Assembly (NCBI GenBank): GCA_945905735.1
Contig: CAMDQC010000035.1
Location: 1 to 39,914, forward strand
Reading direction: 5' to 3'
Length of the DNA: 39,914 nt
DNA from: Prosthecobacter debontii
GTDB taxonomy: Bacteria; Verrucomicrobiota; Verrucomicrobiia; Chthoniobacterales; Chthoniobacteraceae
Shown: in pieces, positions 10,404 through 18,900 of the stretch
How the letters are laid out: every line of letters begins with the position of its first letter
How positions within the stretch are numbered: position 1 is the first letter of the stretch
Position numbers and translations under genes: made by a program
Notes under the pieces: model-generated
Seen by the model: the letters and a program-made list of their open reading frames with translations, nothing else
What the model was told of the DNA's origin: nothing
The model's database searches: none

Positions 10404-10691
10404 TTAGCTGAGAGTTGAGAGACGCGCTTCGTCATTCATCCACGCCCCCACGGCACCTTTGCCGGGTGCTTTTGCGATGGGCTCCGTCGTCGGGTCGCTG
10501 AGGGAAAGGAGCACATTCCTCGCGCGCTCGGGCTCATTTCCCGCCAGTTCCTCCATCGCTTTGAGAAAAGCAGGCAGGCGAAAATCCGCATCGCCCGTCC
10601 CGCGATCCAGCCGGTCGAGAAACGCCGCGATGTCGATGAGCTTCGCGCGCGCATCCATAAAATAAAGGTCGAGCAGTTCGTTTCGTGTCAT
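10404..10691 (-). CDS. Small conserved-looking cytoplasmic protein, first gene of the TatD/amidohydrolase operon
   Basis: The 95-residue protein starts at ATG 10691 (MTRNELLDLYFMDARAKLI). The frame is open to 10727, but that extension has no better start. It has no signal peptide or membrane segment and is largely helical (LIDIAAFLDRLDRG, LPAFLKAMEELAG, ERARNVLLSLSDPT). The end, TEPIAKAPGKGAVGAWMND, looks like a conserved motif. I know of small proteins of this type beside TatD/EboB-like genes but cannot name a family with certainty. Tight linkage to the TatD-like gene suggests a shared role, perhaps as a scaffold or EboA-like partner; this is inference. Confidence 0.7.
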   Translation of the reverse strand: MTRNELLDLYFMDARAKLIDIAAFLDRLDRGTGDADFRLPAFLKAMEELAGNEPERARNVLLSLSDPTTEPIAKAPGKGAVGAWMNDEARLSTLS

Positions 10692-10740
10692 GGTGTGAGT
10701 AGCAAGAAGGGCGGCGCACTCTCGCACGCCGCCCTGCTAG

Positions 10741-10835
10741 ATTGTGAGTGGTGATTTGTGAGATGTGATTCGTGGGAAGCGCCCACCGAATCTCGCGTGA
10801 GACTAATCACAATTCACGAGTCACAAATCACAGCG
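10741..10835. repeat. Imperfect inverted repeat of GTGATTTGTGA type
   Basis: GTGATTTGTGA (10751-10761) is exactly complementary to TCACAAATCAC (10821-10831). Flanking bases pair imperfectly over about 35 nt per arm, and each arm is itself built from degenerate GTGAtTTGTGA-like units. It fills the gap between the b562-like gene and the three-gene operon, both on the minus strand. It could end transcription of the b562-like gene or be a dispersed intergenic repeat. Confidence 0.6.
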
Positions 10836-10842
10836 CGTTTTT

Positions 10843-11262
10843 TTACTCCGACTTGAAAGCCTTGTGGCCTTCCTTCTTGCCGGTGTTCAGCTTTTCAAGG
10901 CTCTTCGCGACATCGTCGGCCTTCTCGGCTTCGATCGCGGCCTTGAGCACTGCGAGTTCCTTGATCGCTACTTCGCACGAGGCCTTGTAGTCCGTGAGGA
11001 ACTTCGCCTTGTCGGCGGCTGGCACCTCTTTGAGCTTTGCGGGCTCGAGCTTGGCTGCAGCTTCAAAAGCGGTCTTGGCTTCATCCACCTTGGACGCCAA
11101 ATCCTTGGTGACTTTGCCTTCCTTTGAGGCGCGGCCGATGGCCTTCATGGCTTTGCTGACTTTTTCCATCTCTTTGCCGAGTGGCGTTTCCTCTTCAGCG
11201 AACGCCGGGAAGGCGATGGCGAGAGTGGCGACGGTAATGGTGAACAGGTTTTTCAATTTCAT
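10843..11262 (-). CDS. Exported cytochrome b562-like four-helix protein
   Basis: The 139-residue protein starts at ATG 11262 with a clear signal peptide (MKLKNLFTITVATLAIAFPA, cleavage after AFA at 22). The mature protein is almost wholly amphipathic helix, rich in Lys, Ala and Glu. Met32 (GKEMEKVSKAM) and His133 (GKKEGHKAF) stand near its two ends, about 100 residues apart. This matches the Met/His haem ligands of periplasmic cytochrome b562 (about 95 apart in the Escherichia coli protein). It may therefore be a periplasmic haem electron carrier, although helical-bundle proteins without haem can look alike. It is followed by the inverted repeat at 10741-10835. Confidence 0.8.
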   Translation of the reverse strand: MKLKNLFTITVATLAIAFPAFAEEETPLGKEMEKVSKAMKAIGRASKEGKVTKDLASKVDEAKTAFEAAAKLEPAKLKEVPAADKAKFLTDYKASCEVAIKELAVLKAAIEAEKADDVAKSLEKLNTGKKEGHKAFKSE

Positions 11263-11392
11263 CTGAATGATTGGAGTTGTGTTTGTGTGTTTAAGTTTCA
11301 AACGCACCGACCTTTCGGACAGCCCGTTTGTTAGAGCCATAGACGATAGGCGGCCCGGTTTAGTCAAAGTTCTTTTGAAAAATCCTGCGCTC

Positions 11393-11809
11393 TCACCGGC
11401 CTTCGTCCGCATCGATGTATTGGAAGAACGTCTGGATGTCCTCCCTCGCGGTGAAGCCGCTCTCCGCTTTGCGCTGTGCGAGGCGTGCGCTGCCCGCGTC
11501 GTTCCATCCCCGTTTGCGCAGGAATTCATTCCACACCATGAGGTCCTGCTCGGTGAGCTTGCGGCCATTTTCAAAGCACCACGCCAGCACTTCCTCATCC
11601 GTCCCGCCCGCCTTCACGCGCTCCACGATTGCGGAGTAGGCGATGCCAAAAAGATTCGCGCACACCTTGTCGAATCCGTCCCCGAGATTCTCAATGTAAT
11701 CCGTCGGCAACTGACCTGCCGCGTGCAGCCGAATCTTGTCCACCATCCGGCCAAAATAAACGAGAGAGCCGACTTTATCGGCAGGGCTGCGAAGTCCAGT
11801 AATGTTCAT
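11393..11809 (-). CDS. DUF5069 domain-containing protein
   Basis: The 138-residue protein (MNITGLRSPADKVGSLVYF) has the DUF5069 pattern: RSPADKVGSLVYFGRMVDKIRLHAAG, then a GFDK..CANLFGIAYS region, and a tail with EVLAWCFENGR and WNEFLRKRGWND. These are small cytoplasmic proteins of unknown function common in Verrucomicrobia and related phyla. ATG 11809 is the natural start. The b562-like gene lies 130 bp downstream on the same strand; a functional link is not evident. Confidence 0.85.
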   Translation of the reverse strand: MNITGLRSPADKVGSLVYFGRMVDKIRLHAAGQLPTDYIENLGDGFDKVCANLFGIAYSAIVERVKAGGTDEEVLAWCFENGRKLTEQDLMVWNEFLRKRGWNDAGSARLAQRKAESGFTAREDIQTFFQYIDADEGR

Positions 11810-11878
11810 GCCCTGCTCCTTACCGGAGGACGCGGTCGAGTTGCAACCAATACGTAGCCGCTGCTCCGTCCACGCTCA

Positions 11879-12073
11879 TCATTTGTGCGCGCCACGCATG
11901 TGAAAGTGCCCGCTCTCGCCGATCTCCGTGGCAGTAAAGAGGACGCGTGGTTTGCCCATCTGCGGCGGCTGCCATAGTATTGCTTCGTTTCGAGCTTCTT
12001 GAGTTGCTCGCTGGACAATTGCAGCGCAGATCCGGCCAAGGAACGTGTAGGCGGGGGCGGAGTGGTCGCGCAT
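11879..12073 (-). CDS. Doubtful small ORF or gene remnant
   Basis: The gap between the DUF5069 and macro-domain genes contains a minus-strand frame of 64 codons from ATG 12073 (MRDHSAPAYTFLGRICAAIV, ending in FHMRGAHK). Its composition is protein-like rather than Arg/Pro-rich as in most antisense shadows, but the frame stays open beyond its start and no family is recognised. It would begin 12 bp from the divergent macro-domain start, leaving little room for promoters. It may be a small gene, a remnant, or chance. Confidence 0.2.
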   Translation of the reverse strand: MRDHSAPAYTFLGRICAAIVQRATQEARNEAILWQPPQMGKPRVLFTATEIGESGHFHMRGAHK

Positions 12074-12085
12074 GGTCGCGTGGAT

Positions 12086-12568
12086 ATGATTAAACAAGTT
12101 ACCGGTGATATTCTTCTCAGCAACGCGCAGGCCGTGGCACACGGCATTGCGCCCAATGACCATTTTGATTCGGGGCTGGCGCTCAGTTTGAGGCAGGACT
12201 GGCCGGCTTTGCACAAGGACTTCCGGCATTACCTGCACACGGCCCATCCCAAACCAGGGGGACTGTGGGTGTGGACCCGAGCGGATGGACGCCGGGTGAT
12301 CAACCTATTCACGCAGGAGCCCGCGCCAGCGGAACACGCGCACCCCGGCAAGGCGACTTACCGGAATGTGAATCATTGCCTGCGCGAGTTGCACAAGCTG
12401 ATCGAGGAGGAGCAGATTTCCAGCGTCGCTCTGCCGCGGCTCGCGACGGGCGTGGGCGGTTTGGAGTGGGACCAGGTGGAGCCGTTGATCCAGCAGCATC
12501 TGGGGGCGCTTAATATCCCGATTTTCCTCTACACGACTTACCAGAAGGGTGTGAAGGCAGAAGGGTGA
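12086..12568 (+). CDS. Stand-alone macro-domain protein (ADP-ribose binding/hydrolase fold)
   Basis: The 160-residue protein is a single macro domain: MIKQVTGDILLSNAQAVAHG opens the fold, RRVINLFTQEP forms the central strand, YRNVNHCLRELHKLI a helix, and VALPRLATGVGGLEWDQV holds the phosphate-binding GVGG loop. Macro domains bind ADP-ribose, and many remove it from proteins, nucleic acids or O-acetyl-ADP-ribose. The usual early Asn is present (SNAQA), followed by AHGIA. There is no partner toxin beside it, so a DarTG-type pair is not supported. ATG 12086 puts the domain at the N-terminus. The next gene starts 71 bp downstream. Confidence 0.88.
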   Translation: MIKQVTGDILLSNAQAVAHGIAPNDHFDSGLALSLRQDWPALHKDFRHYLHTAHPKPGGLWVWTRADGRRVINLFTQEPAPAEHAHPGKATYRNVNHCLRELHKLIEEEQISSVALPRLATGVGGLEWDQVEPLIQQHLGALNIPIFLYTTYQKGVKAEG

Positions 12569-12639
12569 TCGCGCGGAGGCATCTTTCGGCGAGCATGCGC
12601 GTATTTCCTGCGTGCTCAATTCCTCCAAGCTGCCATCGT

Positions 12640-13428
12640 GTGCGGACTTTGAAACCATACCGCACACTCGGCACTACGCGCACTCCTGACGGCTCTAACT
12701 TTTCGCTCCACGAGCACGATGGGGAGTTTTTCTTGAAGCTCAACGGAAGGCAGCTCATGAGCACGACTTCGACGACGTCGGAGCTGCTGCTGGCGGAGTT
12801 GCCGTGCAAAAATCTGGAGCGGGTGCCAAGTGCGCGCGTGCTCATCGGCGGGCTCGGTCTGGGTTATAGCTTGCGGCGTGCGCTGGATTTTGTGCGCAAA
12901 GATTCCGTCGTGGAAGTGGCGGAGTTGCTGCCGGATGTAGTCCAGTGGAACCGCGAGTTTCTTCGCCATGTGAACGGCGCGTTGCTCAACGACAAACGTG
13001 TAAAAGTCATCGTCGGCGATGTATTCGCGGTGCTGAAGCAAGCGCCGCCCGCCAGCTACGACGCTATCCTTCTCGATGTGGATAATGGCCCCACTTCACT
13101 CGTCCAACCGGGCAATTCTCGCCTGTATGATCGGCGCGGCTTTGGCATCATCAAGCGTGCGCTGAAGCCGGAGGGTCAGGTGGCCTTTTGGTCGGCGACG
13201 AACGAGCGATTCTTCATCGAGCAACTCGGGCGTGCCGGTTTCCTCGCTTCCGAAATCCCCGTGAAAGCGCACGAGCGAGCGAAGCGATTTGAGCACGTCA
13301 TCTACCTTGCCCGGCTCAACCACGAATTCACGCCCGAGCCCGAGAGCGCGCCTGTAAAACGGCAACGGCTCCCGAAGCAACTGCCCAAGCGCCCCTTCGA
13401 GCGCCCCTCGCGGAAGAACACGCGGTAG
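12640..13428 (+). CDS. Spermidine/spermine synthase-like methyltransferase-fold protein
   Basis: From GTG 12640 the protein is 262 residues (MRTLKPYRTLGTTRTPDGS). An in-frame ATG at 12595 would add 15 residues that look unlike a domain start. It has a class I SAM/dcSAM-binding fold: the nucleotide loop VLIGGLGLGYSLRRAL, the acidic strand end VVEVAELLPDVVQWN, VKVIVGDVF, and YDAILLDVDNGPT. The family includes spermidine synthases and many uncharacterised relatives, and the polyamine specificity loop is not obvious here, so function stays open. The last 35 residues are basic (KRQRLPKQLPKRPFERPSRK), perhaps nucleic-acid binding. The gene converges on the pyrophosphatase gene with a 9-bp gap. Confidence 0.82.
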   Translation: MRTLKPYRTLGTTRTPDGSNFSLHEHDGEFFLKLNGRQLMSTTSTTSELLLAELPCKNLERVPSARVLIGGLGLGYSLRRALDFVRKDSVVEVAELLPDVVQWNREFLRHVNGALLNDKRVKVIVGDVFAVLKQAPPASYDAILLDVDNGPTSLVQPGNSRLYDRRGFGIIKRALKPEGQVAFWSATNERFFIEQLGRAGFLASEIPVKAHERAKRFEHVIYLARLNHEFTPEPESAPVKRQRLPKQLPKRPFERPSRKNTR

Positions 13429-13437
13429 GCGCGCAGT

Positions 13438-15096
13438 TTAACCCGGCGGCATCTTCCCGAGGCACTCGATGAGGTAGGGGAGGAGCTGCTTTTTGCGCGA
13501 GACGACGCCTTCGAGTCGCCAGATATAGGGGCCTTCGGCGGGGTAATCGATTTGCTCGGTGAAGCGCGCGTCGCCACGCACGAGGAGGAGCGAGCTTTGC
13601 GTGCTGATGTCCGTCACCAGCAGTGCTGCGAAGTAGAATCCCTCGGCCTCACGGCGGGTTTCGAGCGCTTCGAGGAGCGCGTCCTTTTTCTCCGCGAAGT
13701 GGGCGAAGGTCAGCTCTTCGATCTGGGCGACGACGAAGCGTCTGTCTTGCTCGGTGTAGGGTTTCGAGTCCGCCGTCACGGCTTGCTCTGGCGTGAGGGT
13801 GAGCAGGGGGCTGCCCACGCTGAAGAGGTCTTTGGCAAAGGCGTCGGGCTCCACGCCGGCGAGCTTTCCGAGTTGGTTGAGGATGTCGGCGTCCGTCGGG
13901 GTCGTCGTGGGCGAGCAGAGGTTCAGCGTGTCGCTGATGAGGCCGGCCATGAGGATGCCCGCAATTTTTCCCGAGATTGGGATGCCGAGTTGCCGGTAGC
14001 ACAGCGCGACGATGGTGGACGTGCTGCCGACGGGGTTATTCCAAAAGAGCACGGGCGTCGTGCTGGTGAATCCGCCGAGCCGATGATGGTCGAGGATTTC
14101 CACGACGGGCAGATGGTCCGCGCCGCGCACGGCCTGGTCGAGTTCGTTGTGGTCCACGAGGATGAGCTGGCGCGGGATGTCTTTAATGAAGTCCGACTTT
14201 GTAATGATGCCGCACATGACGCCGTGGTCGTCCACGATGGGGAAGAGGAACGCGCTGACCGCCGCGGTCTTGTGCCGTGCGTCCGAGAGCCGTGTATCGC
14301 GGTGAAACGAGAGGGGCGTGTGCTCCAGCATCCGTCCGGCGCGGACGCTGCCGCGCGACATGAGCACGGTCGTCGCCGTATCCGCCGGTGCGCAGAGCAG
14401 CGGGATGCCAGCGGCGCGCGCGGCGATTTCCACGTCGGGCTCCACGGTGTAGCCGCCGGTGACGACGACGGCGCGGGCTCCGTGCTCGATGGCGAGGAGC
14501 TGGATGTGCGGGCGGTCGCCGACAAACACGAGCACCTTGCGCCCTTCATCGCGATACTTCGCAAGCCGGGGGCCGAAGCTGTCCTGCCGCATCGCGCCGA
14601 CGAGGAGAAAGAAATCCTCCTCCTCGGTGGTGAGGCTCCCGCAAATCAACTGCCCGCCCACCGTCCGCGCGACATCCGCGAGCGATGCGGTGACAGTCCG
14701 CGCTGCGTGGGCCTCCTCGCGTGGCGGGAAAAGGTGGTGGGTGATCTTGAAAGCGTTCAGCAGCCCGAGGCAGTGCCGCTTATCATCTACGACAGGCAGG
14801 CCGCGCAGTCGGCGGCGATCGATGAGCTGGATCGCATCGTAGAGCGGCGTGTCTGCGTGCACGGAGACGACGTTTTGCTGCATCACATCCTGCACGCGCG
14901 GCGAGACATCCGTGAGCAGGACCGGAGCCTCCACGCCGAACCGCTCCAGCACGTAATCAATGCGCGGATTCGTCGCTCCGGCACGCGCCGCGATGACATC
15001 CTGCCAGCCCGCGAGCCGCTTCAGTTCAGCGTAGCCGATGGCCGCGCAAATAGAGTCCATGTCTGGATTTTTGTGACCGATGACGATTGTTTGCAC
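13438..15096 (-). CDS. ppaC: Manganese-dependent inorganic pyrophosphatase with CBS and DRTGG domains
   Basis: This 552-residue cytoplasmic enzyme hydrolyses pyrophosphate to two phosphates (family II, DHH superfamily). The metal-binding GHKNPDMDS (His8, Asp12, Asp14) opens the protein. A regulatory insert follows: a CBS pair half (VMQQNVVSVHADTPLYDAI), a DRTGG domain (RTVGGQLICGSL to VVVTGGYTVEPDV) and a second CBS half (HGVMCGIITKSDFIKDI). Catalysis then resumes with LVDHNELDQ and the signature EILDHHRLGG, and a DHHA2 domain ends the protein. The insert marks the CBS-pyrophosphatases, whose activity is modulated by adenine nucleotides in studied members. The start is GTG 15096, immediately before MQTIVIGH. 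The gene converges with the plus-strand gene ending at 13428. Confidence 0.94.
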   Translation of the reverse strand: MQTIVIGHKNPDMDSICAAIGYAELKRLAGWQDVIAARAGATNPRIDYVLERFGVEAPVLLTDVSPRVQDVMQQNVVSVHADTPLYDAIQLIDRRRLRGLPVVDDKRHCLGLLNAFKITHHLFPPREEAHAARTVTASLADVARTVGGQLICGSLTTEEEDFFLLVGAMRQDSFGPRLAKYRDEGRKVLVFVGDRPHIQLLAIEHGARAVVVTGGYTVEPDVEIAARAAGIPLLCAPADTATTVLMSRGSVRAGRMLEHTPLSFHRDTRLSDARHKTAAVSAFLFPIVDDHGVMCGIITKSDFIKDIPRQLILVDHNELDQAVRGADHLPVVEILDHHRLGGFTSTTPVLFWNNPVGSTSTIVALCYRQLGIPISGKIAGILMAGLISDTLNLCSPTTTPTDADILNQLGKLAGVEPDAFAKDLFSVGSPLLTLTPEQAVTADSKPYTEQDRRFVVAQIEELTFAHFAEKKDALLEALETRREAEGFYFAALLVTDISTQSSLLLVRGDARFTEQIDYPAEGPYIWRLEGVVSRKKQLLPYLIECLGKMPPG

Positions 15097-15204
15097 GCCG
15101 CCGCAATATCCGCCGCTACCCGAGGACGCAAATGAAAGCGGACGTTCCCCTACATTCCGGGTGTGATGAACTGGAGGGCCGAAGGTCCGGAAACATTATA
15201 GCCC

Positions 15205-15240
15205 ACGCCGCCGTTGCGACTACTCCCGCGTACCCCGAAC
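15205..15240 (+). repeat. 36-bp repeat unit, copy 1 (downstream of the response regulator)
   Basis: This 36-bp unit matches 19501-19536 at 32 of 36 positions, in the same orientation (ACGCCGCCGT, then GCGACT, then TACCCCGAAC). The two copies bracket the response-regulator/sensor-kinase pair. Confidence 0.7.
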
Positions 15241-15249
15241 TAGGGATCC

Positions 15250-15266
15250 ACGGCTTTCCAAGCCGT
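15250..15266. repeat. Short palindrome with TTTCCAA centre
   Basis: ACGGCTTTCCAAGCCGT forms a 7-bp perfect stem (ACGGCTT with AAGCCGT) around TCC. It shares its centre, but not its stem, with the palindrome at 15318-15336. Confidence 0.65.
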
Positions 15267-15317
15267 CCCCAGCGTGCCACTGAACAGCGGGCGTGGGATT
15301 GGCTTGCGGAGGTCGGG

Positions 15318-15336
15318 GACAGATTGGAAATCTGTC
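15318..15336. repeat. Short palindrome with TTGGAAA centre (inverted relative to 15250-15266)
   Basis: GACAGATTGGAAATCTGTC forms an 8-bp perfect stem (GACAGATT with AATCTGTC) around GGA. Read on the other strand its centre is TTTCCAA, as at 15250-15266. It ends 6 bp before the response-regulator stop, so it could also act as a transcript-end hairpin for that minus-strand gene. Confidence 0.65.
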
Positions 15337-15342
15337 CTACTA

Positions 15343-15972
15343 TCACTTCATGAACTTCAGCGCGGCTTCCGTGCGGGTGCGGACGTGGAGTTTCGCGTAG
15401 CAGTTTTTGAGATGCTGGCGGACGGTTTCCAGGCCGATGCCGAGTTTTTCGGCGATCTCTTTGTTGATGAATCCTTGCGCGACGAGGCGCAGGACTTCTT
15501 CTTCGCGGGCGGTGAGGTTTTCGGTCTGGCTCGCGGATTTTCCGCGGCGGTGGAATGACTGCACGACGAGGCGCGCGATGTGGCTGCTCATCGGTGCGCC
15601 GCCGCCCTGCACTTCGGCGATGGAGCGAAGGAGTTCTGCGGGCGGTGTGCGCTTGAGCAGGTAGCCGCTCGCCCCGTTTTCGAGTGCGCGGAAAATGAGG
15701 TCGCTGTCGTCGTAGGCGGTGAGCATCACGACTTTCACGTCGGGCATCCGTTCCTTGATTTTCGCGACGCATTCGACGCCGTTCATTTTCGGAAGCTGGA
15801 TGTCCATTAGCACGACATCCGGTGCGATGGCTTTCATCCCTGCGACGGCGGATTCACCGTCGGGGAATGCTCCGGCATTCGCAAATCCATCGGCGGCGGC
15901 GATGAGTTTTTCGAGCTCGGCCCGGAGCTTGGCGTTGTCTTCGATGATGGCGACTCGGATGGTTTTGCTCAT
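15343..15972 (-). CDS. NarL/LuxR-type response regulator
   Basis: The 209-residue DNA-binding regulator has a receiver domain (1-120: acidic pair Glu11/Asp12, phospho-acceptor Asp57 in VVLMDIQLP, TAYDD, and Lys in GYLLKRT). A LuxR-type helix-turn-helix follows (about 145-205: LTAREEEVLRLVAQGFINKE, then IAEKLGIGLETVRQHLKN). ATG 15972 overlaps the stop of the sensor kinase as ATGA, so the pair is translationally coupled and almost surely cognate. Likely targets are local, for example the divergent giant-protein operon starting at 19679; that is inference from position. No binding site was recognised. Confidence 0.94.
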   Translation of the reverse strand: MSKTIRVAIIEDNAKLRAELEKLIAAADGFANAGAFPDGESAVAGMKAIAPDVVLMDIQLPKMNGVECVAKIKERMPDVKVVMLTAYDDSDLIFRALENGASGYLLKRTPPAELLRSIAEVQGGGAPMSSHIARLVVQSFHRRGKSASQTENLTAREEEVLRLVAQGFINKEIAEKLGIGLETVRQHLKNCYAKLHVRTRTEAALKFMK

Positions 15973-18900
15973 GTGGAATGTGGCAGCGGGATTTTGAAAT
16001 GAACGGTCGTTCCGCGTCCGGCTGCGCTGGAGATTTCGCACGTCCCGCCGCAGTCCGCCAGACGGCGGCGCATGTTTTCGAGCCCGTTGCCGTGGTCCTG
16101 CGGGGCGGGGGAAAAGCCGCGTCCCTCGTCCTCGATGGCGATGGTGAAATGTGAGGACTCGACGGCGATGCGGATGCGAATCTCCGTGGCGGCGGCGTGG
16201 CGAAGTGCGTTGTTGAGCGCTTCCTTTGCAGCGAGGAAAACATTGTGCCGCACCTCGGAGCTGAGCACCGCGTCGGGTAGTTCCGGCGGCACGTCGAGCC
16301 GCAGCCGCACAGGCGATTGAGCGCAGAAGTCGCCCGCAAATCGCGTGATGTATCGGGCGAGACTTTCGAGTGTGTCGTGGCGCGGATTCACGGCCCAAAC
16401 GATGGCGTCGAGGGATTGCACAAGTTCACCGGTTGCGGTGGTGATGGCGGTGAATTGCTCGCTCACCACTTTCGGTTCGTCGCGCTTTTCCTGCCCGGTC
16501 GCGCTGAGCAGGCTTATCTGCGTGAGCGTTGCGCCGAGGTCGTCGTGAATGTCGCGTGCGATGCGGGTGCGTTCGCGCTCGAGTGCGAGTTTCGCCTCCA
16601 CGGTACGGAGTCGTCGCTGCAATCGCCGACGCGTGAAAAATCGCACCACCCCCGCGATGATGCCGAGCGAAAGAAGCGTCGCGAAGGCGAAAGCCCACGG
16701 CGTTTTCCACCACGGCGCGAGGACGCGCAGGGCGACTGCGGCAGGCGTGCTCCATGCGCTGCCGTCGGCGGAAGCGGTGACTTCAAAGCGGAACTCGCCC
16801 GGCGGTAAATGTGTGTAGCTCGCTCTGCGAGCCGAACCGGCTTCCTGCCAGCGCTGCTCCAGCCCGTCCATGCGATATCGAAATCGCAGCCGTTCCGGCG
16901 CGGACAAATGAAGCGCGGTGAACTGAAACTCCACGCGCCCGGCGTCGGCAGGAATCACCGTGCGTCCGTCAGTCGGCGTGAGCGCCGTGCCGTCGATTGC
17001 GATTTCTTCGATGACGGCCGGCGGCTGTAGAGCAGTCGCGGCGAAGCGTTTTGGGTCGATGATTGCCACGCCTGCGACGGTGCCGAAGCAGAGTCGTCCA
17101 TCGGAGAGCCGCAGTCCGGCGGGGTGATAGCCGCCGGTGCATTCGAGACTCGGCAGACCGTCGCCGGCGTTCAGCGCGAGGACATCGAGCGAGTTCGCGC
17201 GGCCCGCCGCAACCGCGTCGAGGGCAGCGAGCGAGGCCCGCAGAATGCCGCGATTTGTGCCCAGCCACAAATGACCGTCGTGGTCATCGAGGATTTGTGA
17301 CACCGGGCCGTCCGGGATTCCGTGGGCGGGTGTGAATGTGAAAAAGCGCCCGTCCTTCCGGCGCGTGAGCCCGCCGCTGGAGCCCACCCAAATCGTCCCG
17401 GCAGTGTCCTGAAAAACCGTGCGGATGAACTGGCTCGCAAGACCGTCGTCACGCGTCCACTGGCTCAGTTTTCCAGCGTCGAGGCGCGCGATCCCGTAGC
17501 CGACCGTGCCAAACCAGACAGCCCCCGCGCGGTCCGCGAGAATGGTGCAGACGGGAAATCCAGCGAGCGGTGCGATGCTAGGAGGGAGCGTGATTTCTCC
17601 GGCGGAGAGAAATGCCGGACCGCCATCGAGCGTTCCGATCCAGAGCCCGTCTGCGGCATCGGGGCACATCGCGACTACGGCATTCCCCGGCAGTCCGTCG
17701 GCAGTATCGAGGGGCTCTACTTTTTGCCCCGAGAGATGAAACAATCCGCGGTCCGAAGTGCCCAGCCACAGCGAGCCATCCGACTGCGTGGCGATGGCGG
17801 CGACGATCTTGTTTTCCAGCACAAAACTGGGCGCGTGGGGCTCCGCCTTTCCGGAGTGCCAGCGGTTCAAGCCGCCGCCATTCGTGCCGATCCACACAGT
17901 GCCCGCCGCGTCCTCGACCATGGACATAATGTAGTTGTGCGAAAGCCCGTCGCGTGTCGTGAGGCTCGCGACTCTGCGCTGGCTCAGGCGCGTGAGCCCG
18001 CCGCCCGCTGTGCCGACCCAGACGTTTCCCTCGCGGTCCTCGCACAGTGCGCGCACGCTGTTTGAGGGCAGCCCGTCGTCCGTCGTAATCTGGAGCAACT
18101 CCGAGCCGCGCAATCGCCCGAGTCCCGTCGCAGAGGTACCCACCCACACATCGCCGCCGCGTGTCGGAAGCAATTCCCAAGCGTTTGAAGTCAGCGCCGC
18201 GTGTCCCTCTCCAAATGTGGTGACGGCGTCGTTCGCGAACCGCCCGACATATCCGTTCGCTCCGCCGAACCACATCCCGCCGTCTGGTCCGATCGCGAGC
18301 GCAGTCAGTGCCGAAAAACGCGATGGCTCGATGTCATACGGCAGCGGCATCATCGCTTTTCCGTCCCAGCGCTCGACTTGGTTTCCGTTGAGAAAAAATA
18401 CGCCGCCCTTGTCGGCGGCTACGCGTGGAACGAGTCCCTTATGCCGCCGCGCGAGCGTTCCGTCGCGAATCTCCAGCAACCCGCCGGCTGTCCCGATCCA
18501 CAACGCTCCGGTGGAGTCTTCGGCGATGGAGAATACTCTGCGGTCCATCGGGGCATCGCCGACCGAGACGGGGCTAAAGATCCCGCCATCCTTCTTGGCA
18601 AGTCCGCCGCCATCAGTTCCGATCCAAAGAGTGCCGCGGCTGTCTTCAAACATGCACCACACGCTCAGACTCGGCAGACCCTCGCGTTCGCCATACGGGT
18701 GAAACCGCACGCCATCGAATCGAGCGAGCCCGTTCGTCGTGCCAACCCACAGCCATCCGTCGCGAGTTTGGAGCACCGAAGTCACAGTGTTTGCCGGGAG
18801 TCCGCGCGAAGTCTGCCACGTCTCCAATAGGTACCCGCGTGCTGCCGCTCGTGTCGCACCCGGTTGTTCCGTCGTCGCAGGCGAGACTCGCGCGACGAGG

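Larger units (their letters stand above)
15130..15340. repeat. Intergenic island of dispersed repeat units
   Basis: The gap between the pyrophosphatase start and the response-regulator end holds no gene. It is a mosaic of units: CTGGAGGGCCGAAGGTCCGG and neighbouring bases near 15170-15200, a copy of a 36-bp unit shared with 19501-19536, and two short palindromes (15250-15266 and 15318-15336) with the same centre. The pattern resembles dispersed intergenic repeats I know from this phylum. A spurious 88-codon frame runs through it. Confidence 0.65.

Noticed and set aside
12086..12568. DarTG-type toxin-antitoxin pair
   Set aside because: The macro-domain gene has no DarT-like partner; its neighbours are a DUF5069 gene and a spermidine-synthase-like gene.
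13552..15135. 527-codon plus-strand frame
   Set aside because: Opposite strand of the clearly identified pyrophosphatase gene.
15087..15353. 88-codon plus-strand frame
   Set aside because: It is made almost wholly of dispersed repeat units and palindromes, so it is not a gene.
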